36,154 bases of DNA from Saprospiraceae bacterium (GTDB lineage: Bacteria > Bacteroidota > Bacteroidia > Chitinophagales > Saprospiraceae): positions 1-36,154 of the forward strand of contig JAIYAP010000057.1 in assembly GCA_027488935.1 (NCBI GenBank). The letters are read 5' to 3'. The notes below the pieces were generated by a model. That model was given only the letters and a program-made list of their open reading frames with translations, ran no database searches and had not been told where the DNA came from. Numbering within the stretch: position 1 is the stretch's first letter; each line of letters starts with the position of its first letter. The translations under genes were made by a program, and so were the position numbers. This document shows, in pieces, positions 17,851 through 25,482 of the stretch.

Positions 17851-18393
17851 ATGAAAAAATTGCTTTCTTTTGGAGCACTTGCTGGTTTTTTGGCAATCTC
17901 TATGGCATTTATGATACCCCCAGCCCAACCAGCCCAAGAAGTGGTGGAGTTGAAATGGTACACCTGGGAGGAAGCCATGGAACTGAATAAAACCAACCCC
18001 AAAAAAATTATGGTCGATGTATTTACCGACTGGTGTGGGTGGTGTAAAAAAATGGACAAAGCAACCTTCGCAAGCCCGGAAGTAGCCGAATACCTGGCGC
18101 AAAATTTTTATCCGGTAAAACTAAACGCCGAACAACGGGGAGAGATTCAATTCAGTGGCCAACGCTTTGCTTATGTGGAAACGGATAATGGCAGAGGGAT
18201 CCACACCCTCGCTTATGCACTCCTGGACGGCAAAATGTCGTATCCAACGGTCGTATATCTGAATGAAAAATACGAACGCATCATGATTTCTCCGGGCTAT
18301 AAAGAACCCGATGGCATGATGCTCGAACTCAAATTCGCGAAGGAAGAACGCTATTTAAAACAAAGTTTTGAAGCATACAGAAGCGAAAATTAA
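17851..18393 (+). CDS. Secreted or membrane-anchored thioredoxin-fold protein (thioredoxin_7-like)
   Basis: A 180-residue protein starting MKKLLSFGALAGF; residues 1 to about 21-28 act as a signal peptide or anchor, so it works outside the cytoplasm. The active-site motif is WCGWCKK, with Cys62 and Cys65, and the cis-proline segment is SYPTVVYLNE. The fold with VDVFTDWCGWC and a charged FAKEERYLKQ C-terminus resembles the thioredoxin_7/DUF255-like group, which reduces or protects disulfides in envelope proteins. A TTG at 17803 would extend the frame upstream, but that TTG is better explained as the -33 element, and the ATG at 17851 begins a proper signal peptide. Possible clients include the Cys-rich adhesins next door (inference). 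It is convergent with csaA. Confidence 0.85.
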   Translation: MKKLLSFGALAGFLAISMAFMIPPAQPAQEVVELKWYTWEEAMELNKTNPKKIMVDVFTDWCGWCKKMDKATFASPEVAEYLAQNFYPVKLNAEQRGEIQFSGQRFAYVETDNGRGIHTLAYALLDGKMSYPTVVYLNEKYERIMISPGYKEPDGMMLELKFAKEERYLKQSFEAYRSEN

Positions 18394-18415
18394 TCCTTCG
18401 ACGGCCTGTAAAATA

Positions 18416-18751
18416 TCAAGACACCGGGGTTCCATTTTCTACCGTACGCTCAGGCATCAATAACACGACGCCTGCTTCCGTTTCTAGTCCTAATACCAAT
18501 ACTTCCGAGAAAAAATTGGCAATTTGCCTTGGTGGAAAATTAACAACCGCCATGACTTGTTTGCCCAAAAGCATTTCCGGCGTGTAAATCTGCGTGATTT
18601 GCGCGCTGCTTTTTTTGATACCAAGGGTTGGACCAAAATCGATTTCCAACTGATAGGCTGGCTTCTTGGCCTTTTCAAAAATCGACACAGCACAAATAGT
18701 ACCTGTCCGGATATCTACTTTTAAAAAATCAGAAAATGTGATCTGTTCCAT
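18416..18751 (-). CDS. csaA: CsaA-type tRNA-binding domain protein (export-related chaperone)
   Basis: A 111-residue stand-alone tRNA-binding (OB-fold) protein. The strings [29 protein letters not shown] and [20 protein letters not shown] closely follow the Bacillus subtilis CsaA pattern, and the length is the family's usual ~110 residues. CsaA is a cytosolic dimer with chaperone-like, SecA-associated activity in B. subtilis and binds tRNA-like ligands through the conserved SAQIT and NFPPR regions. It sits convergently 22 bp from the thioredoxin-fold gene and divergent from the OmpA-domain gene. Confidence 0.92.
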   Translation of the reverse strand: MEQITFSDFLKVDIRTGTICAVSIFEKAKKPAYQLEIDFGPTLGIKKSSAQITQIYTPEMLLGKQVMAVVNFPPRQIANFFSEVLVLGLETEAGVVLLMPERTVENGTPVS

Positions 18752-18761
18752 CCGATAAAAA

Positions 18762-18791
18762 CAAAGGTGAACTTATTAAAACGCGCCCAAA
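18762..18791 (-). promoter_or_regulatory. Candidate promoter for csaA
   Basis: On the minus strand, TTTG (18791-18788), an 18-nt spacer and CACCTTTG (18769-18762) fit the Bacteroidota layout with one mismatch in the -7 TA. The box ends about 10 nt before the csaA start codon. Confidence 0.4.
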
Positions 18792-18925
18792 TATGCCTGT
18801 TTTGAAAAAAATATCAAATAAAACGATGGTAAAAGGTTAATTTTTGTTCAATTTGTATAAAAACTGAAAATACCTGACGATAATTGCACTGTGAACCCTA
18901 ACCCTTCAAGTCTGAAAGCAATGTT

Positions 18926-19543
18926 ATGAATTCAAAATACCTGATAATAATTCTGTTTGCGGTGTGGTGTGTGGTCTGCTGGCGCTGGTATGTGTACGGC
19001 ATTAAGGATATGCAACATCAAACTGCTGCAAGAAAAGCCCTGCTGCAAGAACCAACCGCTGCGATTGAACCGGACACGATTGAAACGGAGGCGGCTATCC
19101 AGCCTGTAGCGGAAACGACGGCTAAGTCAAAGCCTGTTCCAGCACAAAAAAACACCAAAACCAATTTTTCGCCCAATGCCATTGATAAGGTGCAACTCGA
19201 ATCGGTAGACGATTATATGGTCGTGCATTTTCCGTATAATTCGGTACGAAAAGAAGACAATAATGCTATTAGCGACTACCTCAATAAACTGGCCCAACAA
19301 CTCATTTCAAGCAAAGAAAAAGTAGTCATCACAGGCCATACCGATTTTGTGGGCGATCCGAAGTCGAACATTGAATTTGGACAAAAACGCGCCAACAGCA
19401 TCCGTGATATCCTGGTCAAAAAAGGGGTCAAAAAAACACAAATCAAATGTTATTCAATGGGCGATAAAAAACCCGTTGCCACCAATGATACCCCACAAGG
19501 CAGGTACAAAAACCGCCGCGTGGTGATTAAAGTTCAAAACTAA
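18926..19543 (+). CDS. OmpA-family peptidoglycan-binding protein with N-terminal membrane anchor
   Basis: A 205-residue protein. Residues ~4-24 are a single hydrophobic segment rich in Trp and Cys (FAVWCVVCWRWYVYG), followed by a polar linker (~30-85). The OmpA/MotB domain covers ~98-205: VITGHTDFVGD, NIEFGQKRANSIRDIL and GRYKNRRVVI. Asp140 and Arg155 are the expected diaminopimelate-binding residues. There is no beta-barrel, so it most likely tethers the inner membrane to the wall, with the C-terminal domain in the periplasm. The next gene starts 44 bp later on the same strand and probably shares the transcript. Confidence 0.87.
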   Translation: MNSKYLIIILFAVWCVVCWRWYVYGIKDMQHQTAARKALLQEPTAAIEPDTIETEAAIQPVAETTAKSKPVPAQKNTKTNFSPNAIDKVQLESVDDYMVVHFPYNSVRKEDNNAISDYLNKLAQQLISSKEKVVITGHTDFVGDPKSNIEFGQKRANSIRDILVKKGVKKTQIKCYSMGDKKPVATNDTPQGRYKNRRVVIKVQN

Positions 19544-19587
19544 TTTCCCCAAAACAAACATCCTTTTACAATAACGCCTTTTATTAT

Positions 19588-20760
19588 ATGTTTGAACAAG
19601 ACGTAATTACCGGACCTGGAACAGGCACTGTTACCGAACATTCTTTCGAAATTTTTATCATGCTGTTTGGCGCTTTTATACTCGGCATTTGGCTGGGTTG
19701 GATGCTCTGGAGCCGTTACAAGCAAGCGGCGGATAAGTTGACCCTCGAAAACCAAAGCCTTACCGCTTCCGCAGATGCGATGCGCACTGAATTGACCAAT
19801 GCCAAAACAAACCTGGCTGTTGCCGAAGCGGATCGCAGTAATTATGCCGCGCAACTGGAAACCCTGCACCTCAACAACGGCAACCTGCGCGACCAAATGG
19901 ATGAAATGGAAGCCCAAATGGAAACCCTTTCAGCCCGCAACCGCCAACTGGAAACCGAACTCGGCCTATCCCTCCCGTTGGAAACCCGCGCCGCACATAC
20001 GCCCATCCCCCTCGAAATTGAAACCCTCGATTTCTCCGGCGCTGATGTGCAAGCAGAAGATGAAACCTTGTTGGATACCCCTGAAATCGACATTCCATTG
20101 ATTGATTCAACGGAAGCGCCCATCGAACTCGAACTGGATGCTACGATTACGGCCCCGGTTGAAACACATGCCGGATTCGACTTTTCGGACGAACCGGAAG
20201 AAGATCTCTTCTTTGAAGATGAGCCTACAGCTACCACCATCGTACCTACCGTGGTGCCTTTAACCGTTTTAAATGAAGCCGTGGAGACCGAATTGGCCGG
20301 TATGGCACCTGTAGAACCGCAGGAGTTGGTAACCGCCTTCGAAATAGATGCCGTTGCACCTGTTGTGGCACCCGTTGCACAGCCCACCATCGAAACGTTC
20401 GACATAGATGATCGCCTGGAAAAACCATTGGACGCTTTTGTTCCTGCTGAAATCACGACGCCGGTTTCTGACCATGTACCGTTTGCCGCTTTTGTAGCTG
20501 AAAACGATGACTTAACGGTGGTGGAAGGCATTGGACCCAAAATTCAGGAATTACTCAACCAGTTTGGCATCCACAGCTACCAGCAATTGGCCGAAACCGA
20601 TGTGAATCGCCTGAAAGAAATTCTTGCTTCGGGTGGCAGCCAATTGGCCATGCATGACCCTGGCACCTGGCCCGCACAGGCAAACTTGGCAGCAAACGAT
20701 CAATGGGACAACCTGAAAGCCATTCAAGGCTTTTTGAAAGGTGGGAAAAAACCGGAATAA
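19588..20760 (+). CDS. Membrane-anchored coiled-coil protein with C-terminal helix-hairpin-helix domain
   Basis: A 390-residue protein of unknown specific role. Residues ~21-41 (IFIMLFGAFILGIWLGWMLW) form one transmembrane helix. Residues ~44-126 are a long predicted coiled coil with frequent Leu, Glu, Gln and Met. Residues ~135-300 are a low-complexity, strongly acidic, Pro/Thr-rich linker. Residues ~307-345 contain LTVVEGIGPKIQELLNQFGI, a classic helix-hairpin-helix with the GIGPK hairpin, followed by WPAQANLA and a basic end. Such domains bind DNA non-specifically or mediate protein contact. The domain order (membrane, rod, flexible acidic spacer, HHH) could hold DNA at the membrane, which is inference. 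It follows the OmpA-domain gene, and its stop codon abuts that of era. Confidence 0.75.
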   Translation: MFEQDVITGPGTGTVTEHSFEIFIMLFGAFILGIWLGWMLWSRYKQAADKLTLENQSLTASADAMRTELTNAKTNLAVAEADRSNYAAQLETLHLNNGNLRDQMDEMEAQMETLSARNRQLETELGLSLPLETRAAHTPIPLEIETLDFSGADVQAEDETLLDTPEIDIPLIDSTEAPIELELDATITAPVETHAGFDFSDEPEEDLFFEDEPTATTIVPTVVPLTVLNEAVETELAGMAPVEPQELVTAFEIDAVAPVVAPVAQPTIETFDIDDRLEKPLDAFVPAEITTPVSDHVPFAAFVAENDDLTVVEGIGPKIQELLNQFGIHSYQQLAETDVNRLKEILASGGSQLAMHDPGTWPAQANLAANDQWDNLKAIQGFLKGGKKPE

Positions 20761-21687
20761 TTAAACGTAGCCCATGCGCGTAAGGGCGCGCTCGTCATCC
20801 CGCCAATTGTCTTTTACCTTTACGGTCAATTCCAAAAACACCTTGGTTTGGATGAATCGCTCTATGTCCATCCGGGCCTGGGTGCCCAGTTTCTTGATGG
20901 AATCGCCATTTCTACCTAAAATAATGGCTTTTTGTGTTTCACGCATCACAAAAATAGAGGCTTGTATGCGCGCAATAGCCACCCCAGCATTCGTCGTACT
21001 ATCCTGAAATGAGTCGATGCTCACTTCACAACAATATGGAATCTCGTCCGAATAGAGAAAAAAGATCTTTTCCCGAATGATTTCAGCCACAAAAAACCGC
21101 TCTGGCCGATCGGTTAATTGATCAATTGGATAGTATGGCGGATTTTCCGGCAAATACCGAATGATCATTTGCCGTACCGCGTCCGCATCCAGGTTTTTTT
21201 GTGCAGAAATGGCCAGGGTATCTGTAAAATTTACCCTTTTGCGCCACCAATTGCCTGCATCATCGTGCCGTTGCGGATCTACTAAATCTGATTTATTCAA
21301 AATTAACAAGATGGGCGCGGTGGATTTTTTCAACACCTCAATGACCGGATTGTCATTTTCAAGTTCTTCCGTTAAATCAAAAACAAAAAGCATCAAATCG
21401 GCATCTTCGACCGTGCCTTCCACAAAACGATTCATCGCATTGTGCATTTTATATGATGGCGACTTTACATATCCCGGTGTATCCGAAAATACGATTTGAA
21501 AATCCTCGCCCGTTAAAATACCAATAATACGATGCCGGGTAGTTTGCGGCTTGTGCGTAATAATGCTCATGCGCTCTCCTACCAGGGCATTCATCAGGGT
21601 CGATTTGCCTGCATTGGGCCGCCCGATAATATTCACAAAACCAGATCGAAATGCCGGTTTGGATGCTACTGTTGTTGTTTCTTCCAT
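20761..21687 (-). CDS. era: GTPase Era (16S rRNA-binding ribosome assembly GTPase)
   Basis: A 308-residue essential-type GTPase for 30S maturation. G1 is GRPNAGKST (22-30); switch I has KPQTTRH (46-52); G3 is DTPG (69-72); G4 is NKSD (131-134); G5 is SAQ (161-163). The KH domain (~200-300) carries GRNGDSIKKLG and KVFLELTVKVKDNWR, which bind the 3' end of 16S rRNA. Length and all motifs are typical. It lies 42 bp downstream of the lamin-tail protein gene on the same strand. Its TAA at 20763-20761 touches the TAA of the convergent HHH gene with no base between. Confidence 0.97.
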   Translation of the reverse strand: MEETTTVASKPAFRSGFVNIIGRPNAGKSTLMNALVGERMSIITHKPQTTRHRIIGILTGEDFQIVFSDTPGYVKSPSYKMHNAMNRFVEGTVEDADLMLFVFDLTEELENDNPVIEVLKKSTAPILLILNKSDLVDPQRHDDAGNWWRKRVNFTDTLAISAQKNLDADAVRQMIIRYLPENPPYYPIDQLTDRPERFFVAEIIREKIFFLYSDEIPYCCEVSIDSFQDSTTNAGVAIARIQASIFVMRETQKAIILGRNGDSIKKLGTQARMDIERFIQTKVFLELTVKVKDNWRDDERALTRMGYV

Positions 21688-21729
21688 TGAATTGTAAAAA
21701 ACTGCAAATTACGCGCTTTTTACGGGCAT

Positions 21730-24357
21730 TTAGAACTTTTTAACGACCGAAACCGTTTGTTTCTCGTGTTTTACCGTGCCATCCGGATGAAAAATCTCAA
21801 AATACAAGATGTAAATGCCCGGACGTACCCGAATTCCTTCGTCCGAATCGCCATCCCAGCGCAAACTTCCCTCTGTTCCAACCAGTTCTTGCCGCACAAT
21901 ACGCTTTACCGGACTGCCATCGGCATCATAAATGGTCACACTGGCTGCAAATCCGGTTTCTGAAACGACATACAGGATATCTAAAAAATCTTCCCGACCA
22001 TCATCGTCGGGCGATAAACGTTTGATGGGCAACTGAATCAAATCAGCATTGGTCGGTACCGTGTTCAATTGCTGACTATTCGGTAAGGTCGGCGTGCCAG
22101 GCGCCCCGGTACGAATGGGCGCTGCCGAAGTCCAGTTCGTTGCCAGGTTGGTCGGTTGGTCCGTGCGGATGCGTTCGAGTGCAACTCCTTCCCGGTCGCT
22201 GATGCTATACAAGGCGTTGTGCCAGTCATCGGTATAATTCAAGCTATCCAGCACCACGGTTTGGCCGTTGTTCGACCAATACAGGGTTAAATTATCGGCA
22301 TCATCGCCATAAGACGGCCCCGATAGGGACAACACTTGTTCGGGCAAAATACCATCATAACGGCTTGTAATATCGTCGGGATTGGCGGTAAATACCACGT
22401 AATCATCCGGAAAAACCAGGCGTTTCAACAAAACTGGTTTAATATCCGAACCATTGTTAAAGTTTGCGAGGTAAAATTTTTCCAGGCTAAAAATCTTTTT
22501 GCTCACATTCACATATTCCACATAACGAGATCCACCGGAAAGTGGGTTGCATAAAATTTCATTGGCCACCATATCGCCTGCCGCGGGCGTTTCCGGCAAT
22601 CCAATCCGTACTTCCGGGCCATTTGCTGGAATGCTGTTGCCTGCACAATCGGTAATGAGTTGATTGACCGTTAATTTATACACCTGGCCCGCTTGCAAAC
22701 TCGTCCCCAACTGTAAGGTGACGATGCGGCGGTCGGTATTGCTTTGGGTGGCAGAAAGCAAATCAAGGGTAGGTTCAAAACTGTATCCCGCTACATTGGC
22801 GGCATTGACCTTGTCCAACCCTTCTGAAAAAGTAAGCAACACGGTGGTGGCACTCTCTGGAAATGCGCTCAACAAACCAGGCTGGGTCGCATCAGGTGTG
22901 AGGCTCAGCGCAGCATTGACGGCGCCGGGTGTTCCGCCGGGCAAAACAGGACAAGAACGCCAGTTTTCACTGCCCAAACAAGGTGTTGTTGGATTGATCC
23001 GCTCCAGCGACCAGCCCCCGTTCTTTTTGCCGGCATCATCATGCCAGTTGATGCTAAACCCTACCCGATCAATAATAACACCTGCGCTCGTGCTCAATGT
23101 CAGCACATCACCATCATTGTTAAGGGAAGGAAACGCATTGACGGTCAGGGTATTGGGATACAACGGGCTCAAGATAGCCGCGCTGGCAGGAGTTGCCAAC
23201 ACCACATAGGTATTGGGCAACATATTATAGGTGGGCAAAGGCTGGGCCGTGCCGCCATCATCCACGCGCAAAGTATTGAGCGCAATGGTTTTGGAAGAAC
23301 GGTTGTACAATTCAATCCATTCCACCTCGGGTAAGCCGGCACTGGGGGATGGATCCGCCATAATTTCATTGATCAAAATATCAAATTCTGCCGCTGCGCC
23401 CACATTGACAAAACTAAAAGGGGCGGTTTGTATCGGGGAAGCATTGCCCGCCAGGTCTTTTACGCCAGAAAGCTCCAACTTATAATTCCCAGTGGCAAGG
23501 GCATTGGTCAGATTCAACTGCACCGTTTTTTGATCCGCCTGCAAAATGGCCGAACTAGGCGCCCCTACCCCATTGTCGATGCTGTAATTCGCCGGATTTT
23601 CGGCACTCGCCTTGTCCAGGTTTTCATTAAAAATTGCCGTGAGGACAGTAGCGCTACCCGCACTTGCCGACAACAAAGTAGGTGCATTCGTATCCGGCAA
23701 ATCGGGCAGAATGGAAATATTATCGAAGTAAAATAAATTTTTACGCGTCGCAGAATACAGGCAGTAAAACCCGAAATACCGCGTTTGCCCACCTTTATAA
23801 GTCGCATCCGTAAAACTGAATTGTGGTTGCAAACTTCCTCCTTGGGTACCAGCCTCTAGGGTCCATACTCCCGCAGGACTGCGTTTCATATTGATCTTCA
23901 CTGCAACAGGATCGGTGCCAACCAATCCCGCAGTTCCGGTTGCCAACAAAGTGCTGGTCGCGCCATCCTGCCGAAAAAAGCGCAGCGCATCGGCCGAGCC
24001 ATTTTCCCCAATTTCCAGGTAATAGGCATTGGAATTGAGCAAACTAGCCTGATCCGCCATCAAATAAATACGCAAGAGATTGGAAGTGGATGGCGCAAAA
24101 GCCATGCGAAAATCGAGCGTCCAAATGGTGCTATCGGTAATATTGCCCTGCACCGCAAGGACCGAATTACCGGCATCCGGCGCGTTTAATTGCAACTCCC
24201 CGGCTGCATTTACGATAAAATTGGCGGTTGCCCCTTCCCAAACCGGATCGGTAGTAAAGTTGCCGTCTGCAAAATTATCGATAATTTGGGCATTTAAAAC
24301 CGCAGCCCGGCAAACAAAAACAAGGGATAAGGACAGGAATAGTGCTGTTCGGATCAT
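21730..24357 (-). CDS. Secreted protein with LamG-like, Ig-like and two lamin-tail domains and gliding-motility-type C-terminus
   Basis: An 875-residue secreted protein. I start it at the ATG at 24357 because MIRTALFLSLSLVFVCRAAV begins a good signal peptide (to ~24); the open frame runs to 24543 but would overlap the divergent lipoprotein start. Residues ~25-217 are a LamG-like beta sandwich. Two bacterial Ig-like (SbsA-type) domains at ~225-316 and ~493-588 each contain F(N/S)E(N/G)LDK. Two lamin-tail domains follow them, at ~326-435 (ILINEIMADPSP, VEWIELYN) and ~596-710 (MVANEILCNPLSG, YVEYVN). The end (~778-875) has LSPDDDGREDFLDI and RPGIYILYFEIF, a FlgD-like/CHU_C-like module, so T9SS export is likely. 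Lamin-tail domains often occur beside nucleases or in surface proteins; no catalytic domain is visible. Confidence 0.85.
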   Translation of the reverse strand: MIRTALFLSLSLVFVCRAAVLNAQIIDNFADGNFTTDPVWEGATANFIVNAAGELQLNAPDAGNSVLAVQGNITDSTIWTLDFRMAFAPSTSNLLRIYLMADQASLLNSNAYYLEIGENGSADALRFFRQDGATSTLLATGTAGLVGTDPVAVKINMKRSPAGVWTLEAGTQGGSLQPQFSFTDATYKGGQTRYFGFYCLYSATRKNLFYFDNISILPDLPDTNAPTLLSASAGSATVLTAIFNENLDKASAENPANYSIDNGVGAPSSAILQADQKTVQLNLTNALATGNYKLELSGVKDLAGNASPIQTAPFSFVNVGAAAEFDILINEIMADPSPSAGLPEVEWIELYNRSSKTIALNTLRVDDGGTAQPLPTYNMLPNTYVVLATPASAAILSPLYPNTLTVNAFPSLNNDGDVLTLSTSAGVIIDRVGFSINWHDDAGKKNGGWSLERINPTTPCLGSENWRSCPVLPGGTPGAVNAALSLTPDATQPGLLSAFPESATTVLLTFSEGLDKVNAANVAGYSFEPTLDLLSATQSNTDRRIVTLQLGTSLQAGQVYKLTVNQLITDCAGNSIPANGPEVRIGLPETPAAGDMVANEILCNPLSGGSRYVEYVNVSKKIFSLEKFYLANFNNGSDIKPVLLKRLVFPDDYVVFTANPDDITSRYDGILPEQVLSLSGPSYGDDADNLTLYWSNNGQTVVLDSLNYTDDWHNALYSISDREGVALERIRTDQPTNLATNWTSAAPIRTGAPGTPTLPNSQQLNTVPTNADLIQLPIKRLSPDDDGREDFLDILYVVSETGFAASVTIYDADGSPVKRIVRQELVGTEGSLRWDGDSDEGIRVRPGIYILYFEIFHPDGTVKHEKQTVSVVKKF

Positions 24358-24423
24358 TGGAATGTTGAATTGTTTAGGTAGCGGAAAGGTACGACAAATG
24401 AACATTTTACCGAATTTTGCACC

Positions 24424-25482
24424 ATGCGATACCTTATTTTTTGTGTTACTTTTTGCCTGTTTTCCTGCCAAAACCCCGATGCAAGGCCTAAACCCACGTT
24501 TAATCTGGAGCTTAAAGTCGGTCCAGTGCGTCTTTTGGAACAACCAGGTGCGAAAGGCAAGCCCTTGGCCGATTTACCTGCCCTTACTTTGGTGGCCGAT
24601 TTGCACGCAACCAGCCCTTTTGTTACCCCCCTGGAAGTGAATGGGCAACAGTTTCAAACGCCCTGGTGTTATGTCGAAACACCCAATGGACAGCGTGGTT
24701 GGATCTACGCTGCAGCCCTCGCGCCCAAAGACGGCAATCCGGCGGCCTGGTACCTAAACCAACAACTTACCGCTTATTTGGGCCCCAAATTGGTCGAACA
24801 ACGCAAAACCTGGCTGCTTGGCCTGGATCAACTACAGCAGGCTACCCAATTTGCGCAACTTTATCAAGCAACGGTTCATTTGCGCGATAGCATGGTACAA
24901 AAACTGGTAGCCCGCATCGAACCCAATGAGGCCAATTTTCAGCCAGATTTTGCCTGGTTAACCCCAGCCATGCCCGGATTCGTATTTCAATGGGTGGAAG
25001 GACAGCCTTACTTATTTATGGATTACAAATTTTGGGGCAACCTCGCGCAAAAAACCGCCGATCCGAGCGACGATCAATTTATAAACTGCTGCTATCAAGC
25101 GTTTCCAAGCGATAGCATCGAATCCTTTTTCCCTTCCTGGATGATCCAAACGGGTGAAAATCAGGCATGTAGCCAATTGGGCACTGGAAAACACCTGGCC
25201 ATGTTCAAAAAACTGGAGGCTTTGCACCAAAATCCAGCAGCACATGCCATCTTTGAGCCCGCAATTGCACAGTTCAAGGCTGCTTTACTGCGCGATATGC
25301 TGGGTAAAAACGTATGTTACTGGCAGCCCACCGACAAAATAATCAAGGAGTTGCAGGAAATAGAACGGGCAGCTTTTTCAATGCTCCAACCACGGGATCT
25401 GCTTTCGATCAAAGAACGCATGCCCATGTTTCAAAACCTGGCGCTTTCCAAAATCAAGGTAAATATGCGCAATGGAGAATAA
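24424..25482 (+). CDS. Lipoprotein with N-terminal SH3-like domain
   Basis: A 352-residue predicted lipoprotein. The signal MRYLIFCVTFCLFSC ends in a lipobox (LFSC, Cys15). Residues ~34-98 look like a bacterial SH3 domain (VRLLEQPGAKGKPLADL, then WCYVETPNGQRGWIYAAAL). The remaining ~250 residues are mixed helical with no family I recognise. It is divergent from the lamin-tail gene across a 66-bp gap; GAATTTTG (24412-24419) is close to a -7 box but would leave almost no leader. Its 3' end overlaps the ABC ATPase frame by 11 bp if that gene uses its first ATG. Periplasmic SH3 domains commonly bind wall peptides, which would fit a neighbour that energises peptide uptake, but this is inference. 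Confidence 0.8.
   Translation: MRYLIFCVTFCLFSCQNPDARPKPTFNLELKVGPVRLLEQPGAKGKPLADLPALTLVADLHATSPFVTPLEVNGQQFQTPWCYVETPNGQRGWIYAAALAPKDGNPAAWYLNQQLTAYLGPKLVEQRKTWLLGLDQLQQATQFAQLYQATVHLRDSMVQKLVARIEPNEANFQPDFAWLTPAMPGFVFQWVEGQPYLFMDYKFWGNLAQKTADPSDDQFINCCYQAFPSDSIESFFPSWMIQTGENQACSQLGTGKHLAMFKKLEALHQNPAAHAIFEPAIAQFKAALLRDMLGKNVCYWQPTDKIIKELQEIERAAFSMLQPRDLLSIKERMPMFQNLALSKIKVNMRNGE

Noticed and set aside
19842-20540. Minus-strand 232-codon open frame, Ser-rich, antisense to the HHH protein gene
   Set aside because: Low-complexity composition mirrors the acidic Pro/Thr linker; no start context or recognisable motif, and the plus frame has TM, coiled coil and HHH.
24358-24543. N-terminal extension of the lamin-tail protein by 62 residues
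   Set aside because: It would bury the signal peptide and overlap the divergent lipoprotein start; the ATG at 24357 begins a normal signal sequence.
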